Below, piece after piece: positions 16,192-24,981 of a stretch of 64,000 bases of DNA. Both the position numbers and the translations under genes were made by a program. Each line of letters begins with the position of its first letter. Within the stretch, counting starts at the first letter, position 1. The DNA is from Roseateles puraquae (GTDB taxonomy: Bacteria > Pseudomonadota > Gammaproteobacteria > Burkholderiales > Burkholderiaceae_C): the NCBI RefSeq assembly GCF_002205845.1, contig NZ_NISI01000007.1, positions 124,001 to 188,000 on the forward strand. Direction: 5' to 3'. The notes below the pieces were generated by a model. That model saw nothing but the letters and a program-made list of their open reading frames with translations. It searched no databases and had not been told where the DNA came from.

Positions 16192-16217
16192 AAAAAAGGC
16201 GGCTCGCAGGAGCCGCC
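16192..16217 (-). terminator. Rho-independent terminator after the DUF1521 gene
   Basis: Read on the minus strand: GGCGGCTC, loop CTGC, GAGCCGCC, then TTTTTT. A perfect 8-bp stem located 27 bp after the stop codon at 16244. Confidence 0.9.
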
Positions 16218-16243
16218 CGTGTCGCGGTGGCGCGAGCGGCGTG

Positions 16244-17020
16244 TCAGAACTCCAGGCGCACCATGGTCAGCGTGAAGCGGTTCGCGTCACGCACGGCGGG
16301 CTCCGGCTGGCGGCGGCTTTCGGTGGCGTCCAGCGCGCTGCTCAGCGCGCTCAGGAACGCGCCGCTCAGCGAGGCCGTCATCACGCCCGAGAACATCGTC
16401 AGCAGGTTGCGCAGGAACTCGCCGCCTTGCTGGGTGGCTTCGGCCGGTGGGTTCTTCTGCAGGTCGGTGGCGTTGATGTAGTTCTGATCGACCTTGCGGA
16501 TCTGCCCGTTGTCGTCCACGGCCAGGAAGCCCTTGCCGGCGGGGTTCTCCTGCAGCACGTTGCCGTCGTCATGCGTCCAGTCCAGCGTGCTGCCCCAGCC
16601 GGCGGCTTCGTCGATCTTGAGGTCGCCGACCTGGTTGGTGTCCACGCCGCTGATCTCCACGCCGTAGTCGCCGCTGGTGATGGCGACCTTGCTGGCCAGC
16701 GTCATGCCGTTGCCGGCGGGCACGGTCTCGATGGTGACCTTGGTGCCGTCTTCCAGCGCGAAGGTGGTGGTGCCCCAGAAGTCAAAGGCGTGCTGGCCGT
16801 CGATGTTGACGTGCGGGTCGCCCCAGATGTTGTAGTTCTCGCCGGTGTTCTTGTTGTAGATGTTGACGGTGTTGTTGTCACCGGCGGTGATGCGGTAGTT
16901 GTCGTTCTCGAACACCGCCTGGCCACCGCTCATGTGGGTGCTGGCGTTCGTGGGGTTGCTGCCGCTCAGGGCAGCGGTGGCGCTCAGCGAGGTGGCGCTG
17001 GCGGTCTGGATGGTGGTCAT
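16244..17020 (-). CDS. NopE1-like DUF1521 effector with metal-ion-inducible autocleavage (MIIA) domain
   Basis: A 258-residue protein. Residues ~35-190 form a DUF1521 domain with GDPH at 67-70 (IWGDPHVNIDG). In rhizobial NopE1, a T3SS-secreted effector, calcium triggers cleavage between Asp and Pro of the same GDPH motif. The Asp/Asn-rich surface here (ENDNYRITAGDNN and later TLDWTHDDGN) suits calcium binding. There is no Sec signal; the Ser/Thr-rich first 30 residues resemble a T3SS secretion signal. AGGAGA lies upstream of the ATG. A terminator follows, so it is monocistronic. Repeat copy 3 sits 21 bp before the start. The domain call is confident; secretion and cleavage are inferred. Confidence 0.85.
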   Translation of the reverse strand: MTTIQTASATSLSATAALSGSNPTNASTHMSGGQAVFENDNYRITAGDNNTVNIYNKNTGENYNIWGDPHVNIDGQHAFDFWGTTTFALEDGTKVTIETVPAGNGMTLASKVAITSGDYGVEISGVDTNQVGDLKIDEAAGWGSTLDWTHDDGNVLQENPAGKGFLAVDDNGQIRKVDQNYINATDLQKNPPAEATQQGGEFLRNLLTMFSGVMTASLSGAFLSALSSALDATESRRQPEPAVRDANRFTLTMVRLEF

Positions 17021-17040
17021 GGTCTCTCCTGATGCGTTTC

Positions 17041-17133
17041 TTCAGTCGCAACGTGATTGCATGCGGACTGAAGCGCGCCGGCTAGCTGCGGCCACCCGCA
17101 ATTCGGGGCAGCCGCAGCTAGGGGGAGCCGCAA
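17041..17133 (-). promoter_or_regulatory. Repeated leader element, copy 3 (upstream of the DUF1521 gene)
   Basis: Arms AGCTGCGGCC (17084-17093) and AGCCGCAGCT (17110-17119) around ACCCGCAATTCGGGGC, then GGGAGCCGCAA. TTCAGTCGCA at 17041-17050 is identical to copy 1 at 12911-12920, and GATTGCATGCGGACTG resembles copy 2. The distance to the start codon (21 bp) equals that of copy 1. Confidence 0.65.
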
Positions 17134-17567
17134 TGGGGAGGGTGGAGCGTGTTCCTGGCGGATTGGCGGGAGCAGCAGGCGCCGGTGTGCGGGCAGGCGG
17201 GAACGCGAAGGGGCCACCGTTGAAGCGGGACTCGAAGTGGACGAGTACGACAGCAGGAGGCTGAAAGCAGAACTTTACGAACGACTGGTATGAGGTGCCG
17301 CAATGCGCATATGTGCGGTTAAGGAGGCATCACTCAGATGCGGCAAATGGATGTTGATCGTGGTTGTCGGCGCTCCGGCCTACGCTTAATCGTTCACGTA
17401 CCGTGCGGATGTTGTGGCCGGCCAGCGAGTGCGCGGCTTACGCCATGTCGGGTTCCGCAGCAAGAATCCGTTTTTTGCTGGAAGGGACAGAAGCATTAGC
17501 ACTCTGAGGAACACCACCAGCTGGGGGATCAGAAATCCCCTTAAATAACACCTTGAGGGAGGTCATC
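17134..17567. other. Intergenic stretch between effector region and Gabija-like module
   Basis: No convincing gene was found in about 430 bp. Base composition falls compared with both sides, especially after 17270. A short hairpin (GGGGAT 17524-17529, loop CAGAA, ATCCCC 17535-17540) lies 27 bp before the nuclease gene but lacks a strong T-tract. GAGGGAGG just before 17568 is the ribosome binding site of the nuclease gene. The promoter must lie here; no clear sigma-70 pair was seen. Confidence 0.5.
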
Positions 17568-19985
17568 ATGAAGCTACAGGCCTATCGGCTGCGGAACTAC
17601 CGCCGACTGCGCGACGTTGTCATCGAGCTCGATGACGAGATTTCCATCTTTGTGGGCGCCAACAACAGCGGTAAGACGTCCGCCGTCCAAGGCCTGTACT
17701 CGATGCTCCGCGGAGACGTGAGGAAGTTCGAGCTCTTCGACTTCAGCGCGACGCTGTGGGCCGAGATCGATGCCATCGGCAGGACGCCTCCAGGCGATGA
17801 GGACGCGCCCAAGAGGTTGCCGTCCATCCTCTTGGATCTTTGGTTCCGCGTCGGTGAAGACGACTTGGCTACTGCGATGCCGCTACTGCCGAGCACGGAG
17901 TGGGACGGCAAGTGTGTCGGCATCCGGGTGGCGTTCGAGCCTCGGGATGCCCACGAGCTAGTCCGGAAGTTCCATGAACTGCATGAGAAGGCCAACAACG
18001 CGGCCATCGCGTTGATGGCCAGGCGCAGAGAACCCGGGGAGCCTGCCGTGAAGGCGGGTGCGGAAGATGCGGCTGCGGCGGTGGGCGATGCTAACGAGTA
18101 CAAGCCTTGGCCAGAAAGTTTGACGAAGTACCTCACCAAGGAGCTGAGCAAGGAGTACACGTTCCGCTACTACGTGCTGGATGAGCGCGCGTTTGCCGGC
18201 TATCAGGCAAGGGAGGCCGACTACGAGCCGCTGCCCCTAGGTAAGGAGCCAGGCGGCGCGGCCATTCTCAAGTCGCTGGTGAGGGTGGATTTCCTGCGCG
18301 CGCAGCGGCACCTCGATGACCCGGATGCCGGCAGCTCTGATCGCGCCGAGAGCCTGTCGCGGCGCCTGAGCAGGTTCTATCACCGCAACCTTGAGAAGCG
18401 TGGCGATGACTATGCAGCTCTTAAAGCGCTCGATATCTCAGAGAAGGAGCTGAACTTCCACCTGGAGGAAGTCTTCAGTGACACCCTCAAGCGCCTGGCC
18501 AAGCTCGGGTACCCGGGCGTCAACAATCCCGAGATCGTGATTCGGGCGGCCTTGGATCCGACCACCGTCCTGGGACAGGACGCCAAGGTTCACTACGTGA
18601 TCCCGGGCGCGGCTACCGCTCAACTGCCCGACAGCTACAACGGCCTAGGATTCAAGAACCTGGTCTACATGGTGGTTGAGCTGCTCGATCTGCACGAGCA
18701 GTGGAAAGCCGAGGAAGACAAGCGGGCGCCGCTGCATTTGGTCTTCATTGAAGAGCCTGAGGCACATCTGCACGCGCAGATCCAGCAGGTCTTCATCAGG
18801 AACGTTTTGCGCCTCATTGAGGATGCCAACGGCCACGCGACGTTTTTTCATACGCAGCTCGTCATCACCACGCATTCCCCACACATCCTTTATGAGCGCG
18901 GCTTCTCTCCCATTCGGTACTTCCGCCGCGTCAGCGACCAGCTGGACCATCACACGGACGTGCGCAATCTGTCGCTATTCAAGACGAGCGCGGCCGACGC
19001 TCCAGCGCGCGAATTCCTGCAGCGGTATCTAAAGCTGACGCATTGCGATCTCTTCTTTTCCGACGCGGTCATATTGGTGGAAGGCAACGTCGAGCGCTTG
19101 CTCTTACCAGCCATGATCGAGTCAGCGGCCAAGCGTCTGCGTTCTTCCGCCCTGACTATCCTAGAAGTCGGTGGCGCATTTGCGCATCGGTTCCAGGAAC
19201 TGATCGCATTCGTTGGACTCACGACACTGGTCATCACGGATTTAGACAGCGTTACGGTCAAGACGGATGCTGAGAAGGCCGCCGCGCAAGGTGCAGGTGC
19301 TGAGGGCGCCGTCGACGGAGATGACGAGGACGACGACCTGAAGCCCTTTGAGCTCGAAGACGACGACGAAGCAGAACCTGGCGGAAAGAAGAAGTCCAAG
19401 AAGCGTGGCAGCACCTGCCATGCGCACGTGGAAGGTGCCGTCACGTCCAACCAAACCCTCATCAGCTGGATCCCGAAGAGGCGGTCGGTGGCGGAACTCT
19501 GGGAAGTTACTGCGGAGCAAAAGACGCTGTCGCTGGCCGAGGGTTCCAGCGCTGAGGTTCGGGTGGCCTATCAGACCAAGGTTTCGGTGACGGTGGGTGC
19601 GGCGACCTCGCAGCTCTGCGGCCGCACGCTTGAGGAGGCCTTTGGTCTTGAGAACGCCGACTGGTGCCAGGCAGAGGCCAACCGGGCGGTCGGCCTAAAG
19701 CTCAGGCGCGCGCCCAGCAGCCCCGAGGAACTGGCTGAGAAGTTGCACAACCGAGTGGTAGGCAAGAACTTCGACAAGACCCGCTTTGCGCTGGAGGTCC
19801 TAGCAAGTGGGCCGCTCAATAGCTGGAAGGTTCCTGCGTACATCGCCGAGGGCTTGGTCTGGCTCGAAGCCAAAGTGGCCCACGAGCTTGAGGCCGACGC
19901 GGCCATCGCCACGGAGGTCGCGACGATTGAGCCGACTGCAGCCGGTGTTGTCGCTGTCATTGCTGGCGAGGGGCAGACGGCATGA
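17568..19985 (+). CDS. gajA: Gabija-like GajA: OLD-family ABC ATPase with TOPRIM endonuclease domain
   Basis: An 805-residue protein. The N-terminal ABC ATPase has Walker A GANNSGKTS (residues 30-38), Walker B with IEEPEAHLHAQ near 393-403, and a switch histidine in ITTHSPHIL. A TOPRIM domain follows, with ILVEGN (acidic residue near 504) and TDLDS (near 557-560), the metal-binding positions of OLD nucleases. In Gabija, GajA nicks or cuts phage DNA when nucleotide levels fall. It is longer than the ~580 residues of the well-studied GajA. Part of the excess is an acidic-then-lysine-rich insert at ~582-620. The start is the ATG after GAGGGAGG; its stop overlaps the helicase start. Exact Gabija subtype is uncertain. 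Confidence 0.8.
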   Translation: MKLQAYRLRNYRRLRDVVIELDDEISIFVGANNSGKTSAVQGLYSMLRGDVRKFELFDFSATLWAEIDAIGRTPPGDEDAPKRLPSILLDLWFRVGEDDLATAMPLLPSTEWDGKCVGIRVAFEPRDAHELVRKFHELHEKANNAAIALMARRREPGEPAVKAGAEDAAAAVGDANEYKPWPESLTKYLTKELSKEYTFRYYVLDERAFAGYQAREADYEPLPLGKEPGGAAILKSLVRVDFLRAQRHLDDPDAGSSDRAESLSRRLSRFYHRNLEKRGDDYAALKALDISEKELNFHLEEVFSDTLKRLAKLGYPGVNNPEIVIRAALDPTTVLGQDAKVHYVIPGAATAQLPDSYNGLGFKNLVYMVVELLDLHEQWKAEEDKRAPLHLVFIEEPEAHLHAQIQQVFIRNVLRLIEDANGHATFFHTQLVITTHSPHILYERGFSPIRYFRRVSDQLDHHTDVRNLSLFKTSAADAPAREFLQRYLKLTHCDLFFSDAVILVEGNVERLLLPAMIESAAKRLRSSALTILEVGGAFAHRFQELIAFVGLTTLVITDLDSVTVKTDAEKAAAQGAGAEGAVDGDDEDDDLKPFELEDDDEAEPGGKKKSKKRGSTCHAHVEGAVTSNQTLISWIPKRRSVAELWEVTAEQKTLSLAEGSSAEVRVAYQTKVSVTVGAATSQLCGRTLEEAFGLENADWCQAEANRAVGLKLRRAPSSPEELAEKLHNRVVGKNFDKTRFALEVLASGPLNSWKVPAYIAEGLVWLEAKVAHELEADAAIATEVATIEPTAAGVVAVIAGEGQTA

Positions 19986-21913
19986 GCAGGCGAGTCGATA
20001 GCCCAGACACCGACGCCGATCGCGAGATTCACGCGTGCATTGCCGCGACGCCGCCGCAGCCCTTTGTTGTTCGTGCCGGCGCTGGTTCCGGCAAGACCAC
20101 CTCCCTCATCAAGGCGCTGGACTGGGTGATGTCGGAGCGCGGCGCCAGCATGCGGGCGAAGAAACAGAAAGTCGCGTGCATCACGTATACCGATCTCGCC
20201 GCCAACGAAATCCTGGCGGACGTCAACGACGACCCGCTGGTCCATGTCTCGACCATCCATAGCTTCTACTGGGCCATTGCTAAGTCATTTCAGGCCGACA
20301 TCAAGATTTGGCTTCAGAACGACATCCGCAGGCGGATCTCCGAACTGGCAGCAGAGTTTGAGAACTACGGCTCGCGTGTTCGGCAGACCACGCGCGACAG
20401 GAACAAGGCCGACCAGGAGCGCTATGCCCGAAGCCTGGAGGCTGTGGATAACGTCAAGACTTTCAACTACGGCGTGGGTAGTGACTACGCGAAGGGAATC
20501 CTCGGTCACGAGGACATCCTTCAGCTTGCCGACTTCCTGTTGCAAAACCGCCCGCTGTTCCGACGGGTCGTTGCGCTGAGCTACCCATTCGTGTTCATCG
20601 ACGAGAGTCAGGACACGTTCCCGGGGGTGGTGAAGTCCTTCAAGGAAGTGGAGGCTCAGATGCGGGGCAGGTTCTGCCTCGGGTTTTTTGGCGACCCTAT
20701 GCAGTCAATCTTCATGAGAGGTGCGGGGGACATCCCGCTCGAAGACCATTGGCGGGCCATCACGAAACCGGAGAACTTTCGCTGCGCCAAGCAGATTCTT
20801 GATGTCGCCAACGCCGTGCGCGCGCAGGGCGACGGCATGAAGCAAGTCCGCGGGCTGCACGAGAGGGTCGATGGGGACCTCAAGCCGGTGGAAGGCTCAG
20901 CCCGGATGTTTGTCCTGCCGAACACGCTGAACCGAACGGAGGCGCTGGCAAGAGTCCGGGCGTGGAACGCGGCGACGAACAACGACGAGGGTTGGACAAC
21001 CCCAGACAACGCGGTCAAGATTCTTGTCATAGTGCACCGCATGGCCGCCAACCGGCTCGGATTCGGCGGCATCTACTCGGCGCTGAACGACAAGACGTCA
21101 GAGGCCATGAAGCAGGGGATGCAGGACGGCACCGGTTGGCCCGTTCGACCCTTCCTCAGTTTCGCGCTACCGCTCGTTGCAGCCGTGAACGCCGGCAACG
21201 AGTTCGCAGCAATGAACCTGCTCCGAGAGTTCAGCCCGCGCTTGGCGCCTAACGCTTTGCTCGGCCGCCGTGCCGCGGATGTGCTGCGAGAGTTGCATGC
21301 AGCCGTCGTGAGACTTGTCGCAATGCTGGATGAGGTAGGCACCACCGTTGGCGATATAGCTCTCCATCTCCGCGACGCTGGCCTATTCAAGTTCGACGAG
21401 CGCTATGTGCGTGTACTTGGGTTCGTTGGAGGCGTTGATGACGTTGCTCAGGAGGCTGAGACCGCCGATGCAACACCTACCGAAGGGCGATCATCGGATA
21501 CGGCAATGCTTAGGTTTTTCGGGTGCGCTGCCCAAGAGCTTCGGCCCTATGAGCGCTATATCTCAGAAGGCTCTCCTTATGCCACACAGCACGGCGTGAA
21601 GGGCGCCCAGTTCGAGCGCGTCATCGTAGTAATGGACGAGGAGGAGAGCGACTACAGAACGTACAACTATGAGCGTGTCTTCGCCAGTGCTGAGGCCCGT
21701 GCGGCAGACCGCGCACGAGCGCAGGACGGTGATGAAAACACCTGGAGCCGAACGCTGCGCCTGCTTTACGTCTGCTGTACACGCGCCCAGCGTGGGCTGG
21801 TGCTGACTTTCTTTGTCGCCGACCCGGCGGCCATCTTGGAGAACGTCGTGGCAAGCGGGATCCTGCCGCGAAATGCACTCTTCACTCAGGAGGTGCTGCC
21901 TGCAGCGCTTTAG
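19982..21913 (+). CDS. gajB: Gabija-like GajB: UvrD/Rep-family superfamily 1 helicase
   Basis: A 643-residue helicase. Motif I is RAGAGSGKTTS (from residue ~31), motif Ia ITYTDLAANEI, motif II VFIDESQDT (near 203), motif III LGFFGDPMQSIF, motif V in QHGVKGAQFERVIVV, and motif VI in LLYVCCTRAQRGL. The set is complete, so the enzyme should be active. In Gabija systems GajB supports GajA, using DNA ends or nucleotide hydrolysis to activate cleavage. The start overlaps the gajA stop (ATGA), which fits a two-subunit complex. Class 2 OLD nucleases are typically paired with just such a helicase. The protein is longer than the classical ~490-residue GajB. Confidence 0.8.
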   Translation: MSRRVDSPDTDADREIHACIAATPPQPFVVRAGAGSGKTTSLIKALDWVMSERGASMRAKKQKVACITYTDLAANEILADVNDDPLVHVSTIHSFYWAIAKSFQADIKIWLQNDIRRRISELAAEFENYGSRVRQTTRDRNKADQERYARSLEAVDNVKTFNYGVGSDYAKGILGHEDILQLADFLLQNRPLFRRVVALSYPFVFIDESQDTFPGVVKSFKEVEAQMRGRFCLGFFGDPMQSIFMRGAGDIPLEDHWRAITKPENFRCAKQILDVANAVRAQGDGMKQVRGLHERVDGDLKPVEGSARMFVLPNTLNRTEALARVRAWNAATNNDEGWTTPDNAVKILVIVHRMAANRLGFGGIYSALNDKTSEAMKQGMQDGTGWPVRPFLSFALPLVAAVNAGNEFAAMNLLREFSPRLAPNALLGRRAADVLRELHAAVVRLVAMLDEVGTTVGDIALHLRDAGLFKFDERYVRVLGFVGGVDDVAQEAETADATPTEGRSSDTAMLRFFGCAAQELRPYERYISEGSPYATQHGVKGAQFERVIVVMDEEESDYRTYNYERVFASAEARAADRARAQDGDENTWSRTLRLLYVCCTRAQRGLVLTFFVADPAAILENVVASGILPRNALFTQEVLPAAL

Positions 21914-21939
21914 TGTGAGACCCAGCTGTTGCGGGCAGC

Positions 21940-22309
21940 GTGGCTGGTGTTGGAAGGACTGCCTCGGCGTTGTACGGCCGCTTCGGTCTCCCAATCCAAG
22001 TTGAACCGCATAGTCACGGAGGGTCTGTGAAACAGACTATTAGGGCAGTGACTCACCCAAAGGGTTGGGGCGGACTCGCCGACTGCGAGATCAGCGCAGA
22101 CGGCAAGATCTATCGCGCGGTCACGCATGAAGACGGCGGGGCGGCCTTCCGGACTTTGAGATCAGCGGGGATGGAAAAATCTACCGATGTGTGTCTCATC
22201 CTTTGGGTTGGGGGCTTCCGGACTGTGAGGTCAGGGCTGACGGAAGATCTACCGAGCACTAACGCATCCTGATGGATGGGCTGGTCTTGCTGACTTTGAA
22301 TTCAGGTGA
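21940..22309 (+). pseudogene. Frameshifted remnant of a 24-residue tandem-repeat gene
   Basis: Four recognisable units start near 22051, 22123, 22194 and 22262 (72, 71 and 68 bp apart), with a fainter one before. The unit reads T/S-H-P-x-G-W-x-G-L-P/A-D-C/F-E-I-x-x-D-G-K-I-Y-R-x-V. The frame changes inside unit 2 (near 22140) and at the end of unit 3 (near 22250), so no single protein spans the array; unit 4 ends in TGA. The remnant begins 27 bp after gajB. The short repeat resembles beta-rich repeat proteins of uncertain role. Whether it was once a third defence gene or an unrelated neighbour cannot be decided. Confidence 0.6.
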
Positions 22310-22655
22310 TGCCGTCCAGCCAGTCGATAGAGCCGACTCGCGTCGGAAGCCCGTGATGTCCCTCCTCTCCATCGGGAGGATGCCCTGGCTTGCTGCGGCC
22401 ATCGGCGGCCTCTCATGTCGAGCATTGAACGGCAGCTTTATGGTGTTGAGTCCGGCTATTCGGCGGACCGCACCCGCTGCACAGCGGCAGTCCAGTCGAC
22501 AAGGAAGCAGCAACGTGCCGGGAAGTCCTATCGAACGGCTGACGTGCACCGCTGGCCTCGCAGCGGCGCGCAGTTCAAAGCATTGACGCTCCGTGCCTGA
22601 CCTGACTGTCGTGCTTTCGGCACCATCAATGCGCGCGAGCCGGCCGCCCCCACAC
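22310..22655. other. Intergenic stretch between the defence region and puhE
   Basis: About 345 bp with no supportable gene. Short open frames exist on both strands but have no ribosome binding site or recognisable motif. It marks the right boundary of the inserted, less GC-rich defence region; the photosynthesis cluster starts at the puhE stop codon. No clear terminator hairpin for puhE was seen. Confidence 0.4.
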
Positions 22656-23423
22656 TCACCCATGCGGCGCCCGCGACCGCAGCCCCCAGTCCCACAGCTT
22701 CTCGCTGGGCAGGGGCAGCACCATGAACCAGTGCTCCAGCAGGGCCAGGCTCAGCAGCATGGCGACGAAGCTGCAGGCCGTCACCTCAAAGGCGCCGAAG
22801 CTGCGGGCCACGGCGCCATGCCAGGCAGCTGCCGCGAGGCCGGTGACCGCGATCACGCTGACCGGGAACAGGCCGTTGCTGGGCCGCTGGCGGAAGTAGG
22901 TGTGCATGTAGCGCAGGTGCTCGGGCAGGAACTGCTCGTTGAGGTTGCGCACGCCGAGAAAGACGTTGAGCTTGGCGGACAGGCGCATCAGCCACAGCAC
23001 GCCGAAGGTCCAGGTGGCGACCTGGTTGGGGCGGCCCCAGGTCAGGGCCAGCACGGCCGCACCCAGCACGATGAGCGCAAGCTCGTGATAGAGGATGGCC
23101 ATGACCGCGTGACCCACGCGGCGCCAGCCGCGCGCTTCGGGCGGGCAGGCGCGCCGGCGTGGGCCGGTCACGTAGCCGAGCAGGAAGCCCACTTCCTGCC
23201 AGGCCCAGACCATCAGCGCCGCCGTGAAGGCGAGGTAGGCCCCGGTCACGCGGGTGTCGGAGGCCGTCACGGCCACACCCAGCAGCGAGATGCCCAGCAG
23301 CACGGTGGCCGCGCCCATCGTCCATTTGTGCGTGGCGCGCGGCAGGCCGTTCAAGTACAGGATCACGCCCGTGCTGAACCACCACAGCAGCAGTGTGTAC
23401 AGGGCGGGCCAGCCGTGTTGCAT
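22656..23423 (-). CDS. puhE: Photosynthetic complex assembly protein PuhE
   Basis: A 255-residue membrane protein with seven or so hydrophobic segments and the conserved PuhE blocks PRATHKWTMGAATVLLG, WAWQEVGFLLGYVTGPRR and LNVFLGVRNLNEQFLPEHL. PuhE is needed for normal reaction-centre/LH1 assembly and bacteriochlorophyll supply in purple bacteria, though its molecular role is poorly defined. It is the last gene of the long bchF-puhE operon, 21 bp after acsF. Length and motifs are typical. Confidence 0.9.
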   Translation of the reverse strand: MQHGWPALYTLLLWWFSTGVILYLNGLPRATHKWTMGAATVLLGISLLGVAVTASDTRVTGAYLAFTAALMVWAWQEVGFLLGYVTGPRRRACPPEARGWRRVGHAVMAILYHELALIVLGAAVLALTWGRPNQVATWTFGVLWLMRLSAKLNVFLGVRNLNEQFLPEHLRYMHTYFRQRPSNGLFPVSVIAVTGLAAAAWHGAVARSFGAFEVTACSFVAMLLSLALLEHWFMVLPLPSEKLWDWGLRSRAPHG

Positions 23424-23444
23424 GGCGCGGCGCTTCGCTGTTGA

Positions 23445-24521
23445 TTACCAGCTGGGCGCGACGCGCATCTCGCGCGGCAGGTCGTGGTGCTTGACGGGCA
23501 GCAGGTACAGCCGCGCAAAGCACAGCGTGGCGCGCACCGCGCACACGCCCTGCTGCAGCTTGCCCAGCAGGCCGCCGCGGGCCTTGGCGCGGTCGTTCGC
23601 GGCGGCGATGGTGCACAACCGCGTCATGCCGGCGCGGAAGGCGGGGGCGTCGGTGTCCAGGCTCAGCGGGAAGACCTGGCGGGCGATCTCGGTCGTGATG
23701 TCAAACACCCGGTAGTCGTAGTCGGTCGGATCCATGCCGAGGGCTTCGCTGAGCCAGGGGCGGGTGTGGTCGCGCACGTACATGGTGGCGTAGACGGCCA
23801 GCAGGAAGAAGCGGATCCAGAGCTTGTTGCCGCCCTGCAGCAGGTGCGGCTGGGCGCGCATCATCAGCGCGAACGATTCGCCGTGGCGGAACTCGTCGTT
23901 GCACCAGCGCTCGAACCACTTGAAGATCGGGTGGAAGCGCTTCTCGGGGTGCTGCTCCAGCTGGCGGTAGATGCTGATGTAGCGGGCGTAGCCGATCTTT
24001 TCGGACAGATAGGTCGCGTAGAAGATGTACTTGGGCTTGAAGTAGGTGTAGGCCTTGGTGCGCTTCAAGCCGACCAGGTCGACCTGCAGGCCGAAGTCCT
24101 TCAGGGACTGGTTGATGAAGTTCGCATGCCGCGATTCATCGCGCGTGAGGTAGCGCATCAGCTGCTTGATGTCCGGGTTGCTGACGTTCTTGGCGATCTC
24201 GTTGTAGAGCACGCAGCCCGAGTATTCGCTGGTGAGGGAGCTGACGAGGAAGTCCTGGAAGTCGCGCCGTAGCTGGGGCGACCACGTGGCCGACAAGGCC
24301 GCCGCTTCGGCGGCGAACTCGGGCGTGCGGGTGAAGTGGTCGTGGTTGTTGTCACCCTCGTACTCGGCCATCATCGCGTCCCACTCGGCGCGGATGGGGC
24401 TCATGTCGAGCCGGTCCATTGCCGCGTAGTCGGTCTTGTAGAAGCGCGGGGTGAGCATGCTTTCCGTCTTGGCCAGACGGGCCGCGTCTTCCGGGGTCTG
24501 CAGTTCAGCGCTGAGCGACAT
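23445..24521 (-). CDS. acsF: Aerobic Mg-protoporphyrin IX monomethyl ester oxidative cyclase AcsF
   Basis: A 358-residue di-iron enzyme that forms the fifth (E) ring of protochlorophyllide using O2. Iron ligands are visible as repeated acidic/His motifs, including [10 protein letters not shown] and [12 protein letters not shown], plus an upstream Glu in SSEYSG-type context. The start is the ATG at 24521, which opens with [12 protein letters not shown]; the longer frame above it runs antisense through puhC coding and is not real. It overlaps puhC by 17 bp. The oxygen-independent BchE is not in this window, so this strain may rely on AcsF or carry bchE elsewhere. Confidence 0.95.
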   Translation of the reverse strand: MSLSAELQTPEDAARLAKTESMLTPRFYKTDYAAMDRLDMSPIRAEWDAMMAEYEGDNNHDHFTRTPEFAAEAAALSATWSPQLRRDFQDFLVSSLTSEYSGCVLYNEIAKNVSNPDIKQLMRYLTRDESRHANFINQSLKDFGLQVDLVGLKRTKAYTYFKPKYIFYATYLSEKIGYARYISIYRQLEQHPEKRFHPIFKWFERWCNDEFRHGESFALMMRAQPHLLQGGNKLWIRFFLLAVYATMYVRDHTRPWLSEALGMDPTDYDYRVFDITTEIARQVFPLSLDTDAPAFRAGMTRLCTIAAANDRAKARGGLLGKLQQGVCAVRATLCFARLYLLPVKHHDLPREMRVAPSW

Positions 24522-24978
24522 GGTCGGCTCCTGGTGGGTGAGTGGGCAGCAGCCGCGCGAACACCGCGGCATTGGTCGGCCCGAAGGATTCGAGGTCGAT
24601 GCGCCGGCCGGTGCCGGGGTCGACGAGGGTGAGGCGGCCATCGGCGCGGCCCAGCAGCTCGAACGGCTGCTCGGGGCCCAGGCCCTGGCGCTTGCGCTCG
24701 CGCACCAGGCCGCGCATGGCGCTGCGCAGGAAGCCGTTGGTGCCCGGGGCGATGGTGTCCAGCCGCGCGCCCGTGCGGGCGTCGCGCACCGCGATGCTGC
24801 CGTCAGCGCCGTCTTCAAAGCGCAGCTGCCGGCTGACGAGGGTGCTGGCGTCGAGCTGCTGCTGCGGGCTGGTGCCGCTCAGCCGCACCGCGCCCACGCC
24901 AATCACGCTGACGAGCACCAGCGCGCTCAGCGCCGACAGCGGCAGCGTGGGCAGCTTGCTGGTGAGAGGCGTGCTCAT
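24505..24978 (-). CDS. puhC: Photosynthetic complex assembly protein PuhC
   Basis: A 157-residue protein with one N-terminal membrane anchor (about residues 18-36) and a periplasmic domain with [19 protein letters not shown] and [17 protein letters not shown], the PuhC hallmark. PuhC supports LH1 assembly around the reaction centre. It starts 3 bp after puhB and overlaps acsF, so expression is coupled to both. Length is normal for the family. Confidence 0.9.
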   Translation of the reverse strand: MSTPLTSKLPTLPLSALSALVLVSVIGVGAVRLSGTSPQQQLDASTLVSRQLRFEDGADGSIAVRDARTGARLDTIAPGTNGFLRSAMRGLVRERKRQGLGPEQPFELLGRADGRLTLVDPGTGRRIDLESFGPTNAAVFARLLPTHPPGADHVAQR

Positions 24979-24981
24979 GGC

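Noticed and set aside
17524-17540. Hairpin before gajA as a terminator
   Set aside because: Six-bp stem without a proper T-tract, and there is no upstream plus-strand gene to terminate.
21940-22309. The repeated units as a CRISPR array
   Set aside because: Units are 68-72 bp apart, encode a shared peptide and have no identical short repeats with unique spacers.
22272-22600. Small plus-strand ORFs between the repeat remnant and puhE
   Set aside because: No ribosome site, no motif, and composition unlike real genes in the window.
17134-22655. Attachment-site direct repeats or integrase remnant flanking the defence module
   Set aside because: No matching repeats, tRNA end or integrase fragment could be seen by eye.
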